Origin: Scalesia atractyloides
Lineage: Eukaryota; Streptophyta; Magnoliopsida; Asterales; Asteraceae
NCBI GenBank assembly: GCA_947069175.1
Contig: CAMTDV010000018.1
Location: forward strand, 47,380,869 to 47,444,868
Reading direction: 5' to 3'
Length of the DNA stretch: 64,000 nucleotides
Below are positions 1 to 12,276 of this stretch, piece by piece. Position numbers and translations under genes: made by a program. Below the pieces are notes generated by a model. It worked only from the letters and a program-made list of their open reading frames with translations, ran no database searches and was not told where the DNA came from. How positions within the stretch are numbered: the first letter of the stretch is position 1; each line of letters starts with the position of its first letter.

Positions 1-927
1 ATCGGTCAATGATGACCCAAATTCTGTCATGACCAGACGAAGTACGAGGCAATTTCGTAATGAAATCCATGGCTATGCTTTCCCATTTCCAGACAGGAAT
101 TTCTAGTTGTTTGAGCAAACCAGAGGGACGTTGATGTTCTGCCTTGACTTTGGAACACGTAAGGCATTTGGACACGTAAAGGGCGATATCACGTTTCATT
201 CCAGGCCACCAATAGGATGTACGTAAGTCGTGATACATCTTATCGGCTCCGGGATGAACAGAGTATCGGGATTTGTGGGCTTCATAGACCAAAGATTGAG
301 ACGATCGGGAATCCAAATACGACTATGGTAATAAAGAATACCATCGGGTTTAGCTTCGAGTGGGTTTTCGACTCCACAATTCAACTCGTCACCGAGGTTA
401 CCCTTGTTGATAACGACAAATTGTGCTGGACTAATCAACTCGTTGAGTCTTCCCATGATTTGGTAGTAACGAACACTCTTAACATGAGTCTTGCGACTAA
501 GTACATCGGCCACGACATTCACCTTACCGGGGTGGTAGTGAATACCACAGTCGTAGTCGTTTAATAATTCTACCCAATGGCGTTGACGCATGTTGAGTTC
601 CTTTTGATCAAAGATATGTTGGAGGCTCTTATGGTCGGTGAAGACTGTACACTTTGTACCGTAAAGGTAGTGTCGCCAAATTTTTAATGGAAAAACAACT
701 GCACCAAGTTCAAGGTCATGAGTAGTATAGTTTTTCTCATGCATTTTTTGTTGTCTCGACACGTAAGCGATTACTTTTTCCCGTTGCATGAGAACGCAAC
801 CAAGACCCTGGTTTGAGGCATCGCAATACACGATGAAATCGTTGTTCCCATCGGGGAGAGTGAGGATAGGAGCATTACAAAGCGTGTCCTTGAGCGTTTG
901 GAAAGATTCCTCTTGTCGATACCCCAA
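1..927 (-). pseudogene. Element A RNase H and N-terminal integrase (broken)
   Basis: The translated segment 196-927 carries a Ty3-type RNase H: the YCDAS motif, the TDHKSLQHIF stretch and the HPGKVNVVADVLSR terminus, where the family normally reads ADALSR. It then enters the integrase zinc-binding region and loses the frame near 230-330. Codons in other frames from about 230 down to base 1 still read as integrase (the GMK-DIALYVSKCLTCSK and WKWESIAMDF regions), so the integrase continues past the left edge of the window. In the family these domains degrade the RNA template and insert the cDNA. Here the breaks make it a pseudogene. The upstream RT frame overlaps it at 771-927, marking a frameshift near 920. 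Confidence 0.85.
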
Positions 928-2216
928 ACAAAAGGTTTATCTTTTTGAGTCAAAGATGTCCAAGGAACGCCAATCTTCGAGAAGTTTGAGATGAAGCGGT
1001 GATAATACCCAGCTAGGCCAAGAAACGAACGAATTTCAGAGGGTGACTTAGGTGCAACCCAATTCTTCACAGCTTCTATCTTTGCGGGGTCAACGTGTAT
1101 ACTGAATTCATTGATGGTGTGACCTAAGAATTGAACCTCTTTTAGCCAAAATTCACACTTGGAGAATTTGGCATAAAGACGTTCGGTTTGCAAAAGCTGA
1201 AGAATGAGATGCAAATGTCGTCCATGCTCTTCTTTCGTCTTTGAGTAGAGTAGGATATCTTCGATGAATACAATGAAAAAATGATCGAGAAAAGGCTTAC
1301 ACACGCGGTTCATGAGATCCATAAACACTGCAGTTGCGTTGGTCAAACCAAAAGGCATAACCACTAACTCGTAGTATCCATAACGTGTGCGGAAAGCGGT
1401 TTTGGGTACATCTTCCTCGGAAACCCGAAGTTGATGATAGCCAGAACAGAGATCAACTCACTTCGCGCCTTGCAATTCATCGAAGAGAATATCAATACGA
1501 GGAAGGGGGTATCGTTTCTTAACTGTAAGCTTATTGAGTTCACGATAGTCAATACACATCCGAAAAGACCCATCTTTCTTTTTGACGAACAAAACGGGAG
1601 CGCCCCAAGGGGAAGTACTAGGGTGTATAATATCTTTATCAAGAAGCTCTTGAAGTTGGCTTGATAGCTCTTGCATCTCTGAGGGTGCTAAACGGTAGGG
1701 AGCTTTCGCAACAGGAGTTTCGCCACGGATAAGATCAATACAAAAATCGACAGTTCGAGGAGGCGGAGGTCCGGGAAGATCCTTAGGGAAAACATAAGGA
1801 AATTCACAAACGCCAGGAACATCACTTATGCTAGGAACTTTGTCTTTCTTTTCCACAACATGGGCGAGAAAGGCAAAGTACTCCTTACGTAAGTATTTGT
1901 TTGCTTTGATGCATGACATAAGCTTAAGACCTTTGGAAGGTTTCTCGCCATAGACGTGTACAGAATCACCTTGAGGAAGAGGGAGGTGAATAAATTTTTC
2001 AGAACAAACAACTTCGACACGAACTCGCATAAGCCAATCCATGCGTACTATGATGTCGAAACTACCCATTTGCATGGGAATGAGGTCAATGGAGAACGAA
2101 CGATCATTAAGAATCAAAGAGTAACCAGAAAGAACGGAATCAACGGAGATGGTTTTACCATTAGCGACTTCGAAAGTGAAAGGTTTAGGCATTTTGGATC
2201 GTTCGCACTTAAGCAA
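928..2216 (-). pseudogene. Element A protease end and reverse transcriptase (broken, catalytic Asp changed)
   Basis: Two open segments (1458-2216 and 771-1364) together cover the protease-RT linker and RT. Visible RT landmarks are SPWGAPVLFVKKKDGS, RMCIDYRELNKL and the VMPFGLTNA block. The catalytic box reads FIEDILLYS where family members, including B, C and D in this window, read FIDDILIYS. The first of the two metal-binding aspartates is therefore glutamate, which should cripple polymerisation independently of the frameshifts. The frame is lost between about 1364 and 1458, in the conserved region just after the DELQGAK segment. The C-terminal part runs into the RNase H connection before a frameshift near 920. 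Confidence 0.85.
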
Positions 2217-3629
2217 AGGTTCAAATTATAGCGACACAAAATCCTATCAGTGCCAGTATCAAATAGGCATGTAGCATAAATATGGTTCACAAGGAACGTA
2301 CCAGTAATGACGTTGTTAGAACTTTGGGCTTGAGCGGAGATAAGCATGAAAGCTCCCCCCTTTGCAGGCTCAGGCTGTTGATGCTGCTGATGCTGCAGCT
2401 TGAGAAGAGGACAGACATTGCCGAGATGATTGAGATCGCCACATTTGTAACATTCTCGCACGGGAGCATTCTGACGCTGAGGTTGGGTTTGGTTCGGGTT
2501 AGGATTAGGGACAATGGCTTGATTGCTCTGGGTTTGGCGACAATGGCTAGCGAAATGCCCCATCCTGTTATAGTTGGCGCATTTCTGACACGGGGTAGAA
2601 GGGAGATGGTGGTAGGTGCAGCGATCACATCTAGGCCAAGTGCCGGTGTAGTTTCGCTTGGGTGGATCATTGTTTTGGGTGGAAGAGATGGCATTGAGTG
2701 GTGTGGGGGGCATGCGGAGTAACGTCCGTGTGACTATGAACTGAAGCCTTCTGCTCTTGTTCTTGTTGTGGTTCTTTTTGGGTTGAGGGGGAGGTGACTC
2801 GGTAGTGGTGGTGGTGGCATTGGTGGTGGCTTGATGCGCATGCTTCCTAGGAACCTTGTCGTAGGCCCCCTGAAGGATGCAGTTGTGGTTTAGCTGGATG
2901 GTTATGCAAAAGGCTTCTTCGAGGGTTTTAGGGTTTGCGACGGCTACGTGATTCATGATCACAGGCGAAAGCAAACGAATAAGCTTGGCTATCGCCTTGG
3001 GAACCGTATCCACCTGTCCAGGACAGACGATACTCAATTGTTTGAAGCGAGTGATCAGTCCTTCAGCGTCACTTCCTTGTTGCGTGAGGTTCCAGAATTC
3101 GTTCTCGAGTTTTTGGGTCTCATGGGGAGGACAGAACTGATCTCTCATGAGCTTCTTGAGCTCATCCCAAGTGAGAGCATGAGCTGCTTCGTTGCCACGC
3201 TTATTACGTTTCGTAGTCCACCACTCGAGGGCTCTCTGGCGAAAGACCCCGGTGGCGTTAAGGGTTCGAAGGTCATCAGGGCACCCGCCCTAAAGGAATG
3301 TAAGCTCCATCACGTCAAACCAATCGATCATGGCGGTGACATCGTCCATGCCAGTGAATTCTCTGGTTTACAAGCCATGAAATGCTTGAATTGGAAGGAC
3401 GTTTTGGGGTGTCGGTTTTAGAGTCGGCAGAGGATTTGGGTGTCTCGGCATTGATGATTTGAAGCTGGCTAACAATATCGGGTATGACGCGGGCCATTTG
3501 ATCGGCCATTTGCTCGGTGACAAGACTAATGTGTTCTTGCTTGGAGATGGAGTCCTCATTGTTGTTGTTGTTGCTGTTGGACCCCTTGTTGGACCTCTTG
3601 GACTTCTTGTTCGAGATTGGGGAGTTCAT
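2114..3629 (-). pseudogene. Element A gag with two zinc knuckles and protease start (broken)
   Basis: The start ATG at 3629-3627 opens a 104-codon segment (3315-3629) rich in Lys, Ser and Asn. The frame then breaks, and the capsid-like region resumes in 2114-3148. That segment has the retrotransposon-gag pattern (WNLTQQG, then the RF-QLS helix region), a proline-rich linker, a first Cys/His cluster beginning CDRCTYHH, a CCHC knuckle CYKCGDLNHLGNVC, and the aspartic protease site FDTGTDR. In the family, gag forms the virus-like particle and the protease matures it. The bases before the ATG (CCTGTAG|ATG on the minus strand) match those of element D, which supports this start. Confidence 0.85.
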
Positions 3630-4610
3630 CTACAGGTTCAACATAGAAGATAAGAGGATGCGACTTGATCATAATATGGGAGCAACAAGTTGTGCATGAA
3701 TAAGCATGTATAAGATTCAAGCATGGTTCACGTAAGATTGCATGGATTCATCAATTATGGTTCACAAAGTTAGCATGAATTCATTAAGCATAGCATGTAT
3801 AATCACGTATGGATGTGAATAAGGAGTATAAATTTAGTGTGTTCTCGAGGATTAGCATTGTTTTTTATTGCGATAAACGTGCGAAATGTGTAACGGTTCA
3901 AACGAATAAGGTAACAAGTATAAAATCACATAAAAATTGAGAATACATAAAAGATTGTCTCAATAAAACATGAGATTGTTTCGGGTAGAGAAACGTCGAC
4001 ATTTCCAATGTAAATCAAAGATCCTTTCGAATTAGAGAAACGTGCTTTGGCCTATAGGTAAAATACTCTCATCGAGAAGCGACTAAAGGTATTTGACCCT
4101 TCCAGTTACTACACATCTCTAATCGATTAGAAAATCGAAACTTTGGCGATAGCGAAAATCAAGGAACGGGACTTAAGCGACAAGGTGCGGGTTTCACCCC
4201 TAACTTGAAGATTTCGTACCCTAAGTGTGGTTGTTTCTTACTAAACGAGGAGCATATTCCGACTCGTTTGTAAGATCCACTAGAACATGAAATGGAAGTT
4301 TCCATCAAGATGTGGATATCACTCCTAACTTGATGGTATAACTTCGTGAAAAATTGAATAATCGGAATGAGGGATTTCACCATAAATTGTAAGTCATTTG
4401 ACCTATCTTGGTGCAAATCGCCTCGTTAGCATCATGAGTGCCTTCAAGTCTTTAAGTGTATTGTGTAAAATGTCTTAGGAATGAAATTATGTAAAATTTT
4501 TAAGACCCAAAGATAAGAAAGAAGCAAGGCGAAAGAATAAAGTATTAAGCATGATATAAGAATGCTAAAAAATGGACGCTTAAACTATAGACTAGGTCGA
4601 ACATGGCAAT
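3630..4610 (-). other. Element A untranslated leader, primer site decayed
   Basis: This noncoding stretch lies between gag and the 5' LTR. It resembles the equivalent part of element D (42708-43495), for example the text around 4050-4110 compared with 43067-43200. Where the initiator-tRNA-Met primer site should be (about 4600-4612), the sequence has lost the GGTATCAGAGCC core that is intact in B, C, D, E and H. No other gene-like signal is visible. Confidence 0.6.
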
Positions 4611-7251
4611 TCTACCTAATTCCCAACCGATGGCGGAAACATCGGAGTGAGACGTAAACGAGATTGCAAAAGACTTCATAACGCTATTAGCGACAATATT
4701 TACACAAAACCCATATTTCATTCATTCAACGATAACATTGTCAAATTACATCATTAAGTCAATTACAACAATTTAGAAATTTAAAGACGAGTACAACATA
4801 AGCATAACAACAAAATAATACAACATTTTAACCTAACGTATAAATGTGTATCTAGAGCATCATCACTACTCCAATTTCATGGCAACATCTTCATCAACCT
4901 GTAACATGTTAAAAATACGAGTTCAATGCAAAAGCAAAGGAGAGTACACAAGTTTGGTGATACATAGCATAAGTATAAAAGTGTAACTCGAATCCACATG
5001 GTAATTATAATCAAAGTTCATACTAATCATACAATATTATATCAAACCTGAGCTTCCACAAAAGTTTTAACGAGATAGAGCTTCTCTTGCCACAAAAGCG
5101 ACAAGACTAAAATGGGTGTGAATATCTTAACATAACCCCGACGGGCGGTGTGCTACTCCTATAGCGCTATATATGATAAGTTGGGCTAGCTAAGTTAATG
5201 ATCAAGCATGTATAATCAAGCATGTATCTAGTCATAAGAAGTATTCATGTATAAGGCTTGAGCATGTAAAGCATGAGTTTGTGATATGTGTATTTTTATA
5301 GGTAAACATGTTACAACCCAAAAGTGATTAAAACGGTAAATGGGTGGAGTGTACTCACGGTCTTGCTAATCTTTTACTTGACAAGTCCGTGGGAGTAGTG
5401 GTTTCGATGGAGTGAACGCCGAGTTATCCTACATGAGGAAGACAAAGGCGTATGAGTATTTTGGGATAAGGATGGAGCATTCGGATTTAGGATACAAAAA
5501 TGTGACAAAGTATGTATTATGAAAATAGTCACTATGGTATTAGCACTTGTCCTTGACACTTGTAATAATCCATAAGGATTAGGTGTGGTTTCATAGGTTC
5601 AAGACCTATAAGAATCGTTGACAAGGAACTACACACATAGTGATAAACTTATTAACTTGATAGATGCTTATTTAGTCATTATCAAGGGTTCGGTTTTAAG
5701 GATTATATTATAGTCCATAAGTATATATACAAAATCATATAATCATGTAGGAGGTGGGAGGATGAACCTCCACTTAGGTACCTCTTAGTGTCATGTAAGT
5801 CAAGTAGGAGGTGTGAGGATTAACCATCCACTTTCGAACCTCGTATGATGTTCAACACTACACAAGTTACCAAAGGTAACAAGGAGGGTATTAGAACAAG
5901 ATTAACAATAATAAAATATGAACAAGAATGTAAATGACAAGAATGTAGGGTGTGTCACCACTATACCAAGTAGCCAAGTGAACTAAAACTGGGGGAGCAC
6001 ACATCAGCACACGTTGACGGCTAGACGGGGTTGTGACACTTTAGAGCTAGCAAACTACTTGGGATAATGATGAAAAATATCAAGTGATATGTGGACTTAG
6101 AGTTAGGATAGCCCAAGCTAACCTTGTAGTCACACCTTCAACAAGTTCTTGACTTGGCATCACTTGTGAGCTTAAAGCTCTTCAAAAACAGAAAGTTTAG
6201 AGTGTTAAAACACTCTTATTTTACATGTTTAACAACCTTGGTTAGTCACACTAATCATAACTTTGATTTGGAGCCCAAGAACACAAGGTTGTTTGATGTA
6301 AACATGAGTTTTGAAAGAGTTTTGATTAAAACAGAAAGTTTGGAGCTCTTTTCGGGGAACTTCCAGGTCTGAATTCTCCAAGGAGAGAATATGGAATCAT
6401 GCCCAAAGGAAAACCAAGCATGTAGGAAAAAGAATGGGACAATTTTGTTGAGTATTGAGTGAGTTATGCTCACTTTAGTGCAGAGGTACAAATCTGCCCG
6501 AAAATTGGATTCAACTACTAACTTGGAGTGTTTTGTGAGGCTTGGAGGCTTTGTAAAGTATAAAAATGGCTGGAATATAAGAGGTACTTATAGGGAAAGG
6601 ATTAGGGTTTAAGTGGGTTGGGTTTTGAATAGAATTAGTGGGTCATTAGACTTGAAACAAGCCCAAAAACATACCCAAACAAGGGCTGATTGCAAGGCTG
6701 ATTTTCAGCCTTTATATTCTTTTTTTTTGTTGGTTAAATGTAATATAAGGTGTATTTGAGATGCACTTTATATAAATAAGATGTTACATGATGTTTGGTG
6801 TATTATTCATAGGTTATCAAGGTCTAAAGACATATTAAACATGTTTTAAAGTGCCAAAATGTGTGATAAAAAACACATGTAGGTGACATATCAAATGTAA
6901 CAAGTATGTTTGATTTAAGGTTAGGTATAATCAAGTGAAAACATATAACTTAATCTTAAAATCGAATAACCAAGTATTTGAATGTATGGAGATTTGAGAA
7001 TGACGAATACACGATCAATGTTTACGAGTTAAACATACGTTTAAGCGAATTATGAATCATGTATCAACCGAATGCACGAGTTAATGTATAGACATGTATA
7101 AACAATGTTTAAAAGATTCATTTTATTACGATCAAAGTCTCGGATTTACAATGATTTGAAAACGAGATACGATTACAAGGGAAAAAAGTTTCCGAAAATA
7201 GAATTACAATACAATCTTGCTAAAAAAAGAAAGCTGCGAAAAGTGAGGCGT
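4611..7251 (-). repeat. Element A 5' LTR (boundaries approximate)
   Basis: This is about 2.6 kb of noncoding sequence. Its left end resembles the degenerate LTR 3' terminus of the other Ty3 elements (a CCAACCGATGGCGGAAAC context near 4624). On the minus strand a plant TATA box, TATAAGTA, lies near 6592-6585, so transcription toward gag would start near 6560. Short ORFs here (such as 5374-5559 and 6154-6372) have no family features. The right end is set only by where similarity to the LTRs of B and C resumes at about 7252. No clean CA terminus is visible. Confidence 0.6.
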
Positions 7252-9280
7252 GATGGTCATATCATTTGGTTAGTGTTATGAATATTAGTTGTTATGATCT
7301 TCAATAATGACCAAAATGCCCTTATTGAAAATAAATCAACTATAACCATATGTAACATAAATTTTGACATGTAATCTTATCAAATAACATTTTCAAACCT
7401 GTTTAAGCATTAAAGTGGCTTAAACTACCTTAACACATATCTAACCATCTGATTACATAGTTACGCAAATGACGCGTTAAAGTGGCTTAAACTACCTTAA
7501 CGGGTCATAACGGTTCAAAAGCACTTATGAACCTTTCCAACTCAGAATGTTAACTTTATTAAACAAATTCATATGAGTTCCAATACTCATTTGGTAAGGT
7601 CTCATTCTATCCGAATCCTCCGATTTCAAGTCTTGTTTCTAAAACAATTATCTGATTTTAGGACACGTTTGATTTCTCGGACTTTTGAGCTTGTTTGATC
7701 TTTGATTCAAGGTTACAATAGCAATCCCAAGTGAGTACATAGTCCCCTCTTTTACTTTTTCAAATGTTTTGGGGTGAAACATATTGTACCCATGACTACT
7801 TTCGACTTTTCATGCATTATACATGCTTTGATTACATAGTACATATAGTACATGATTTTCATTGCATTTTGTGGCATATGTTGACTTAGCATATGAGCAC
7901 ATTGATTTACATTATTTCTTTCTATGTATGTTGACTGGGCATGCTAGCACAGTGATATCAAGGACACTTTTTGCGGCATATGTTGACTTAGCATATGAGC
8001 ACATTGATTTACATTATTTCTTGCTATGTATGTTGACTGAGCATACTAGTACATGGTTTTCAAAGACATTTCTTGCTATGTATGTTGACTGAGCATACTA
8101 GTACATGGTTTTCAAAGACGTTTCTTGCTATGTATGTTGACTGAGCATACTAGTATATGGTTTTCAAAGACATTTTTGCTCACATTGTTCATGACATATT
8201 GGTGCGTTGGAGATTGACTTAATACATTCATTAACATTGATCACGCCGACCGGTAGTATGTAATGGTACCATAGGATTGACAATCTCGTTCACACTTCCT
8301 GGGTTTGTTTGGAAGCGACTTTAGGGAATGACAGAATCTGATGAAATGGATAGACTTTTATTTTATAAGGGTCTATTTGACTGTGAACAAGGTTTGAATG
8401 TGTTTTCCCAACAAACTAAGTATATGTTTTAAGCAATAAAAGCATGACTTATAAAACAAAACGTTTGATTATTTAAAGACATTGTTTTATACAAGACATT
8501 ATGACTATTCAACACTTTGGTTTACATTTTACATTTTGGTATACACAAGACTTTGTCTAGATGACATTGGTTTACAAGACATTGGTTTATACAAGTCATT
8601 TCTGTGGTTTATACAAGACTTTTTGATGGTTGGTTTATGGTGGGTGACTTAAATAACGAAACAAATGTAATGTGATAAAAGCATGGTGGATACGCCGATG
8701 GTACTTCCTATATATAATTGCTTTTATCATATTACATATTGTGGCATTATCTAAATTTTTTCAAATAAAGTTCAAGACAAGACATTTTTATCTATGACAT
8801 CACATTTTTACACAAGACATGACATATATTTTGGTTAATGATTTAACCATACATATTTCTTTTATATCATCTGATTTATCTTATGATTTTTATAAAAGAA
8901 AACATTTTGTAAGTATTCATGTCCACTTTTCTTTAACTAAGTATTCCTTTGAACATTCTAGGCCATGAATCTTAAATGCAAAACCTATGTTACTCACATG
9001 CATTTTTATGCTGACATACTTTATTTTCACATATGTTTCAGGAGCGAATGCTTAAGGTTGATCATGCGACACTTAGGACGGACTTTGGGCTTTAGTGACT
9101 TAAAACCTGAAGACAATTTAACTTATGTCATGTTTTATGTTTAAATTCCAGACAATGTAAACAAATTTCAATCAATAAAACTTAACATATTATGCCATGG
9201 TTGTTGAAACAATAGTTCTTTTACGACACTCACTGACGATTCCACCGCGGTTTGTTGTTTTACGCGGTGGGGGTGTGACT
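7252..9280 (+). repeat. Element B 5' LTR, left-truncated
   Basis: It aligns by eye with the LTR of C from about 13873 to 15741: the TGGTCAT-TCATTTGG start, the segment near 8230-8300 about a cytosine-rich CGCCGACCG, and the CCACCGCGGTTTGTTGTTTTACG end. It ends in GGGGGTGTGAC at 9279-9280, seven bases before the primer site. The TATA-bearing U3 portion present in C is absent here. Confidence 0.8.
7862..8185 (+). repeat. Tandem repeats in element B LTR
   Basis: Units built on ATGTTGACT-AGCATA are repeated. Two copies of a roughly 120-bp block (about 7866 and 7975) are followed by three copies of a unit of about 54 bp (about 8024, 8078 and 8132) containing GAGCATACTAGTA and TGGTTTTCAAAGAC. The corresponding part of C (14490-14600) has only one or two units, so the array expanded in B or shrank in C. 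The 76-codon ORF over it is a product of the repeat. Confidence 0.85.
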
Positions 9281-9287
9281 GAAAGAT

Positions 9288-9300
9288 TGGTATCAGAGCC
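9288..9300 (+). promoter_or_regulatory. Element B primer binding site (initiator tRNA-Met)
   Basis: TGGTATCAGAGCC follows the LTR end after a short spacer. It is the standard complement of the plant initiator tRNA-Met 3' end, where minus-strand cDNA synthesis is primed. Confidence 0.9.
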
Positions 9301-9875
9301 AATGGTTATAGGGAATTAGGTTATAAGTAATGCTTTGACCTAGACTATACCCTTTCTAGGACCCTAACACAAGTTATCTTATGTCTAGATCTTAAAACAA
9401 TAACATCACCTATCTTTAGGTGAATACCAAAACAAAAATGCAAATTTTTAAAACGATTTTGAAATCAATCGTCTAATTCTTGGAGGATTTGTTTTTGTCT
9501 TTATGCCTTTGAGTTTTTCAAAATCCCGTCAAAGTTTGCGTCTTATTAATGTGAACACGTACAATCTGAAAGGGTGGGTGCCTGTACCCTGAGTTTTCTG
9601 TCTAAGGCTAGAGTGTTCGTACAAATCCACTTAATCGGACCAGTCACTCTTACATGTGAACTCTTGGGGTGAGTGTCCACTTATAGGCTAAAGCATGTCT
9701 TCGCGATACATTATAAAGACCCATTTACTTTGATTAGTTACTGTGTGTCGTTTGTTTGTTTTGAGTAAACGAACGAATGACCACAATCCTTACATTTGTC
9801 GACAATTATTAATCTCATTTCGATTATTCAACATTCATCTCACTCGTTTTCTCTCATGTTTTTCTCTCTTATAGA
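9301..9875 (+). other. Element B leader between primer site and gag
   Basis: Noncoding 575 bp, nearly identical to 15762-16347 of element C (for example the stretch around 9560-9640 compared with 16030-16110). It presumably holds RNA packaging signals. No open frame is visible. Confidence 0.7.
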
Positions 9876-11090
9876 ATGCCTCCTCGACGAAACGTAAATA
9901 CGGAAGCCGATATGGCGGCTCTAATCGCTCAGCAGTTTGCTGCTGTGCTTCCAAATCTCACAACTCAGATAAACCAAGCTAACAATAACAACAATGCACC
10001 TGCTGCATGCAACTTTAAATAGTTTAATTAGGCTAAACCGCTCAAGTTTAGTGGTTCTAAGGGAGCAACTGAGCTCCTACAGTGGTTTGAGAGTCTTAGA
10101 ATACATTTCGTCATGTTTAGTGTCCAAATGAGCGGAAAGTTGAGTTCGCTTCTAGTATGTTTTAAAAGAGAGCACTCACGTGGTGGAACGGAGTGATGAG
10201 AGATAGGGGTGCTGATTTTGCTATGGGTCAAACTTGGGAGGAACTTAGAGCTCTTATGATGAAAGAGTTCTGCCCTCATCATGAAAAGAGGGTGCTTGAG
10301 AATGACTTCCATGACCTGACACAAGATAGTGGTGAACACCGTGCGTATACTGACAGGTATGAGGAATTGAGCTTGTTGTGTCCCGAAATGGTAACCTCTT
10401 TGGATAAGGCAATCGAGAAGTACATAGATGGTCTTCCTGACCCTATTAAGGATATTGTCACCGATAACAACCCTACTACTGTTAGACAAGCTATTGAGCT
10501 ATCTGCAACTCTGACTGAGTTGCATATCAAAAAGGGTAAGCTCCATCGTAAGGGTAACAAGAAACCGTCCGACAAGTCTGAGAAGCAAAAGGGTATGAAA
10601 GCTGAAGGTTCAAAGAAGTCGAGGAAACATAAGGCCTCTAAGAACTTTGTTGTCACTACACAACCCAATCAAGCCGCTCCTAACCAACCTGATCAACCTC
10701 CTACCAAGAAACAGTATACCGGGGCTGCACCTCTGTGCAACAGATGCAACAGTCACCATCAGCCTCAATTACCTTGTCGTATCTATACAAATTGTGGACA
10801 ATCTGGCCAACACTTGTCATTGTCCCTCTGTTCAGAACAAAGTGGTACAAAACCTTGTTCAGCAGCCAGCCAATCCTGCACGACCTCATTATCCACTCGG
10901 TTCTTGCTACAACTGTGGGGATCTCACCAACTACAGAAACAATTGCCCGAGGTTGGCAAATGCGAACCAGGCTCGTGGACGAGCGTTTACCATCAATGCA
11001 AACGAGGCACGTGCCGATAACGAGGTGGTGAATGGTACGTTCTTTGTTAACAACCATCCTGCTTCTATGCTTTTTGATTCGGGGGGCTGT
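9876..11090 (+). pseudogene. Element B gag, zinc knuckle and protease start (broken)
   Basis: The ATG at 9876 begins MPPRRNVN, as in C. The frame stops at about 10018 (TAG in place of CAG in C), loses a base near 10098 and carries TAG at 10118-10120, a stop that C shares at the same place. The capsid-like part is open in 10193-11020 (TWEELRALMMKEFCP, then the YEELSLLCPEMV region). A frameshift near 10790 moves the rest to another frame, where the CCHC knuckle CYNCGDLTNYRNNC and the protease site FDSGG are read, up to a further break at about 11088. Gag would form the particle and protease would mature it. Confidence 0.85.
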
Positions 11091-12276
11091 TAGAAGTTTT
11101 GTATCCTTAACATTTGAGCCTTTACTTTCAAAACCAATAACCAAACTAGGAAAGCCTTTAACAGTATAAATAGCCAGTGGTGAACCTCTTAAACTCGATT
11201 CTGTCATTCCTAGTTGTCAATTGAACCTAAATAATCATCTTTTTCCCATTGACCTCACGCTCGGGAGCTTTGATATAATAGTGGAATGAACTTGTTAACT
11301 AAACATCATGATGAGGTGGTCTGTTTTGATAAGATTGTTCGTAAACCTCTTTATCTGGTGAAATTTTGGAGGTTCGTGGAGAAAAACCAGTTAGTAACCT
11401 CAAACTCATGACTTGTACTCAAGCCCAAAATACCTATGAAAGAATTATGTGGCTTTCTTGGCACATATCATAGAGGAAAAAGGCAAAGGCTAAACTATTC
11501 AAGACATTCTAGTTGTTCTGGATTATCCTGAAGTATTTCCCGAGGAACTACATGGTTTACCCCAGCTCGACAAATTGAGTTTCGTATAGATCTTGTACCT
11601 GGTGCCAATCCTATTGCAAAATCTCCATACCATCTTGCACTGTCTGAGATGCAAGAGTTGTCAAAACAGCTTCAGGAGTTATCTGACAAAGGATTCATTC
11701 GACCGAGCTTTTCACCTTGGGGTGCTCCTGTGTTATTTTTGAAAAAGAAGGATGGGTTTTTCTGTATGTGTATCGATTACCGTGAGCTCAACAAACTCAT
11801 AATCAAGAATCGATATCCTCTACCTCGCATTGATGATCTCTTTGATCAACTACAGGGTGCTACTTGCTTCTCAAAGATCGATCTACGTTCTGGGAATCAT
11901 CAGCTTCGTGTATTCGAGGAAGATATTCCCAAGACAACTTTTCGCACTCGTTGCGATCATTATGAGATAACAGTTACGCCTTTTGGTCTGACAAATGCTC
12001 CTGCTGTTTTTATGGACTTGATGATTAGGGTTTGTAAGCCTTATTTGGACAAGTTCATCATTGTTTTCATTGATGACATTTTGATTTATTCACAGTCTCG
12101 AGCCGATCACGAGCAACATCTTCGTTTAATTTTGGAACTCCTGAAGAAGGAACAGCTATATGCCAAGTTCTCCAAGTGTGAATTTTTGCTAAAGGAAGTT
12201 CAATTTTTGGGACATATTGTCAACGAACAAGGTATACATGTTGATCCTGCCAAAATAGTACGATTAAGGAATGGGA
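11091..12276 (+). pseudogene. Element B protease-RT (broken, cut by element C)
   Basis: From 11091 to 11648 the protease-RT linker can be recognised against C but carries several stops. From 11649 to 12281 the RT is open for 210 codons: SPWGAPVLF, CMCIDYRELNKL, the VTPFGLTNA block and an intact catalytic FIDDILIYS. It then reaches the segment GIHVDPAK and is cut after AAGGAATGGGA. From 12277 the sequence is the LTR of C, so the last three codons are read from the inserted element. Confidence 0.88.

Larger units (their letters stand above)
1..7251 (-). mobile_element. Element A: Ty3/gypsy retrotransposon, 3' part outside window
   Basis: On the minus strand the order is 5' LTR (about 4611-7251), leader (3630-4610), gag (from 3629), protease, RT, RNase H and the start of integrase, which leaves the window at base 1. 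The order RT-RNase H-integrase places it in Ty3/gypsy. The gag zinc knuckles and the pol motifs match the same Tekay/Del-like group as elements B, C and D, but the sequence is clearly a different family. The reading frame is broken several times, so the copy is dead. No left end or target duplication can be checked. Its right LTR end abuts a left-truncated LTR of element B at about 7252; I cannot say which of the two inserted into the other. Confidence 0.85.
7252..12276 (+). mobile_element. Element B: Ty3/gypsy retrotransposon, truncated at both ends
   Basis: Plus-strand element in the order partial 5' LTR, primer site, leader, gag, protease, RT. Gag and RT are very similar to element C, which is inserted into B at 12276 inside the RT/RNase H junction. 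The 5' LTR starts abruptly at a position equal to about 13873 in C, so roughly 1.6 kb of U3 is missing. It carries many stops and frameshifts, more than C, which fits its being the older host of C. Confidence 0.85.

Noticed and set aside
7862..8092. 76-codon ORF of repeated units
   Set aside because: Product of the tandem repeat in the LTR of B.
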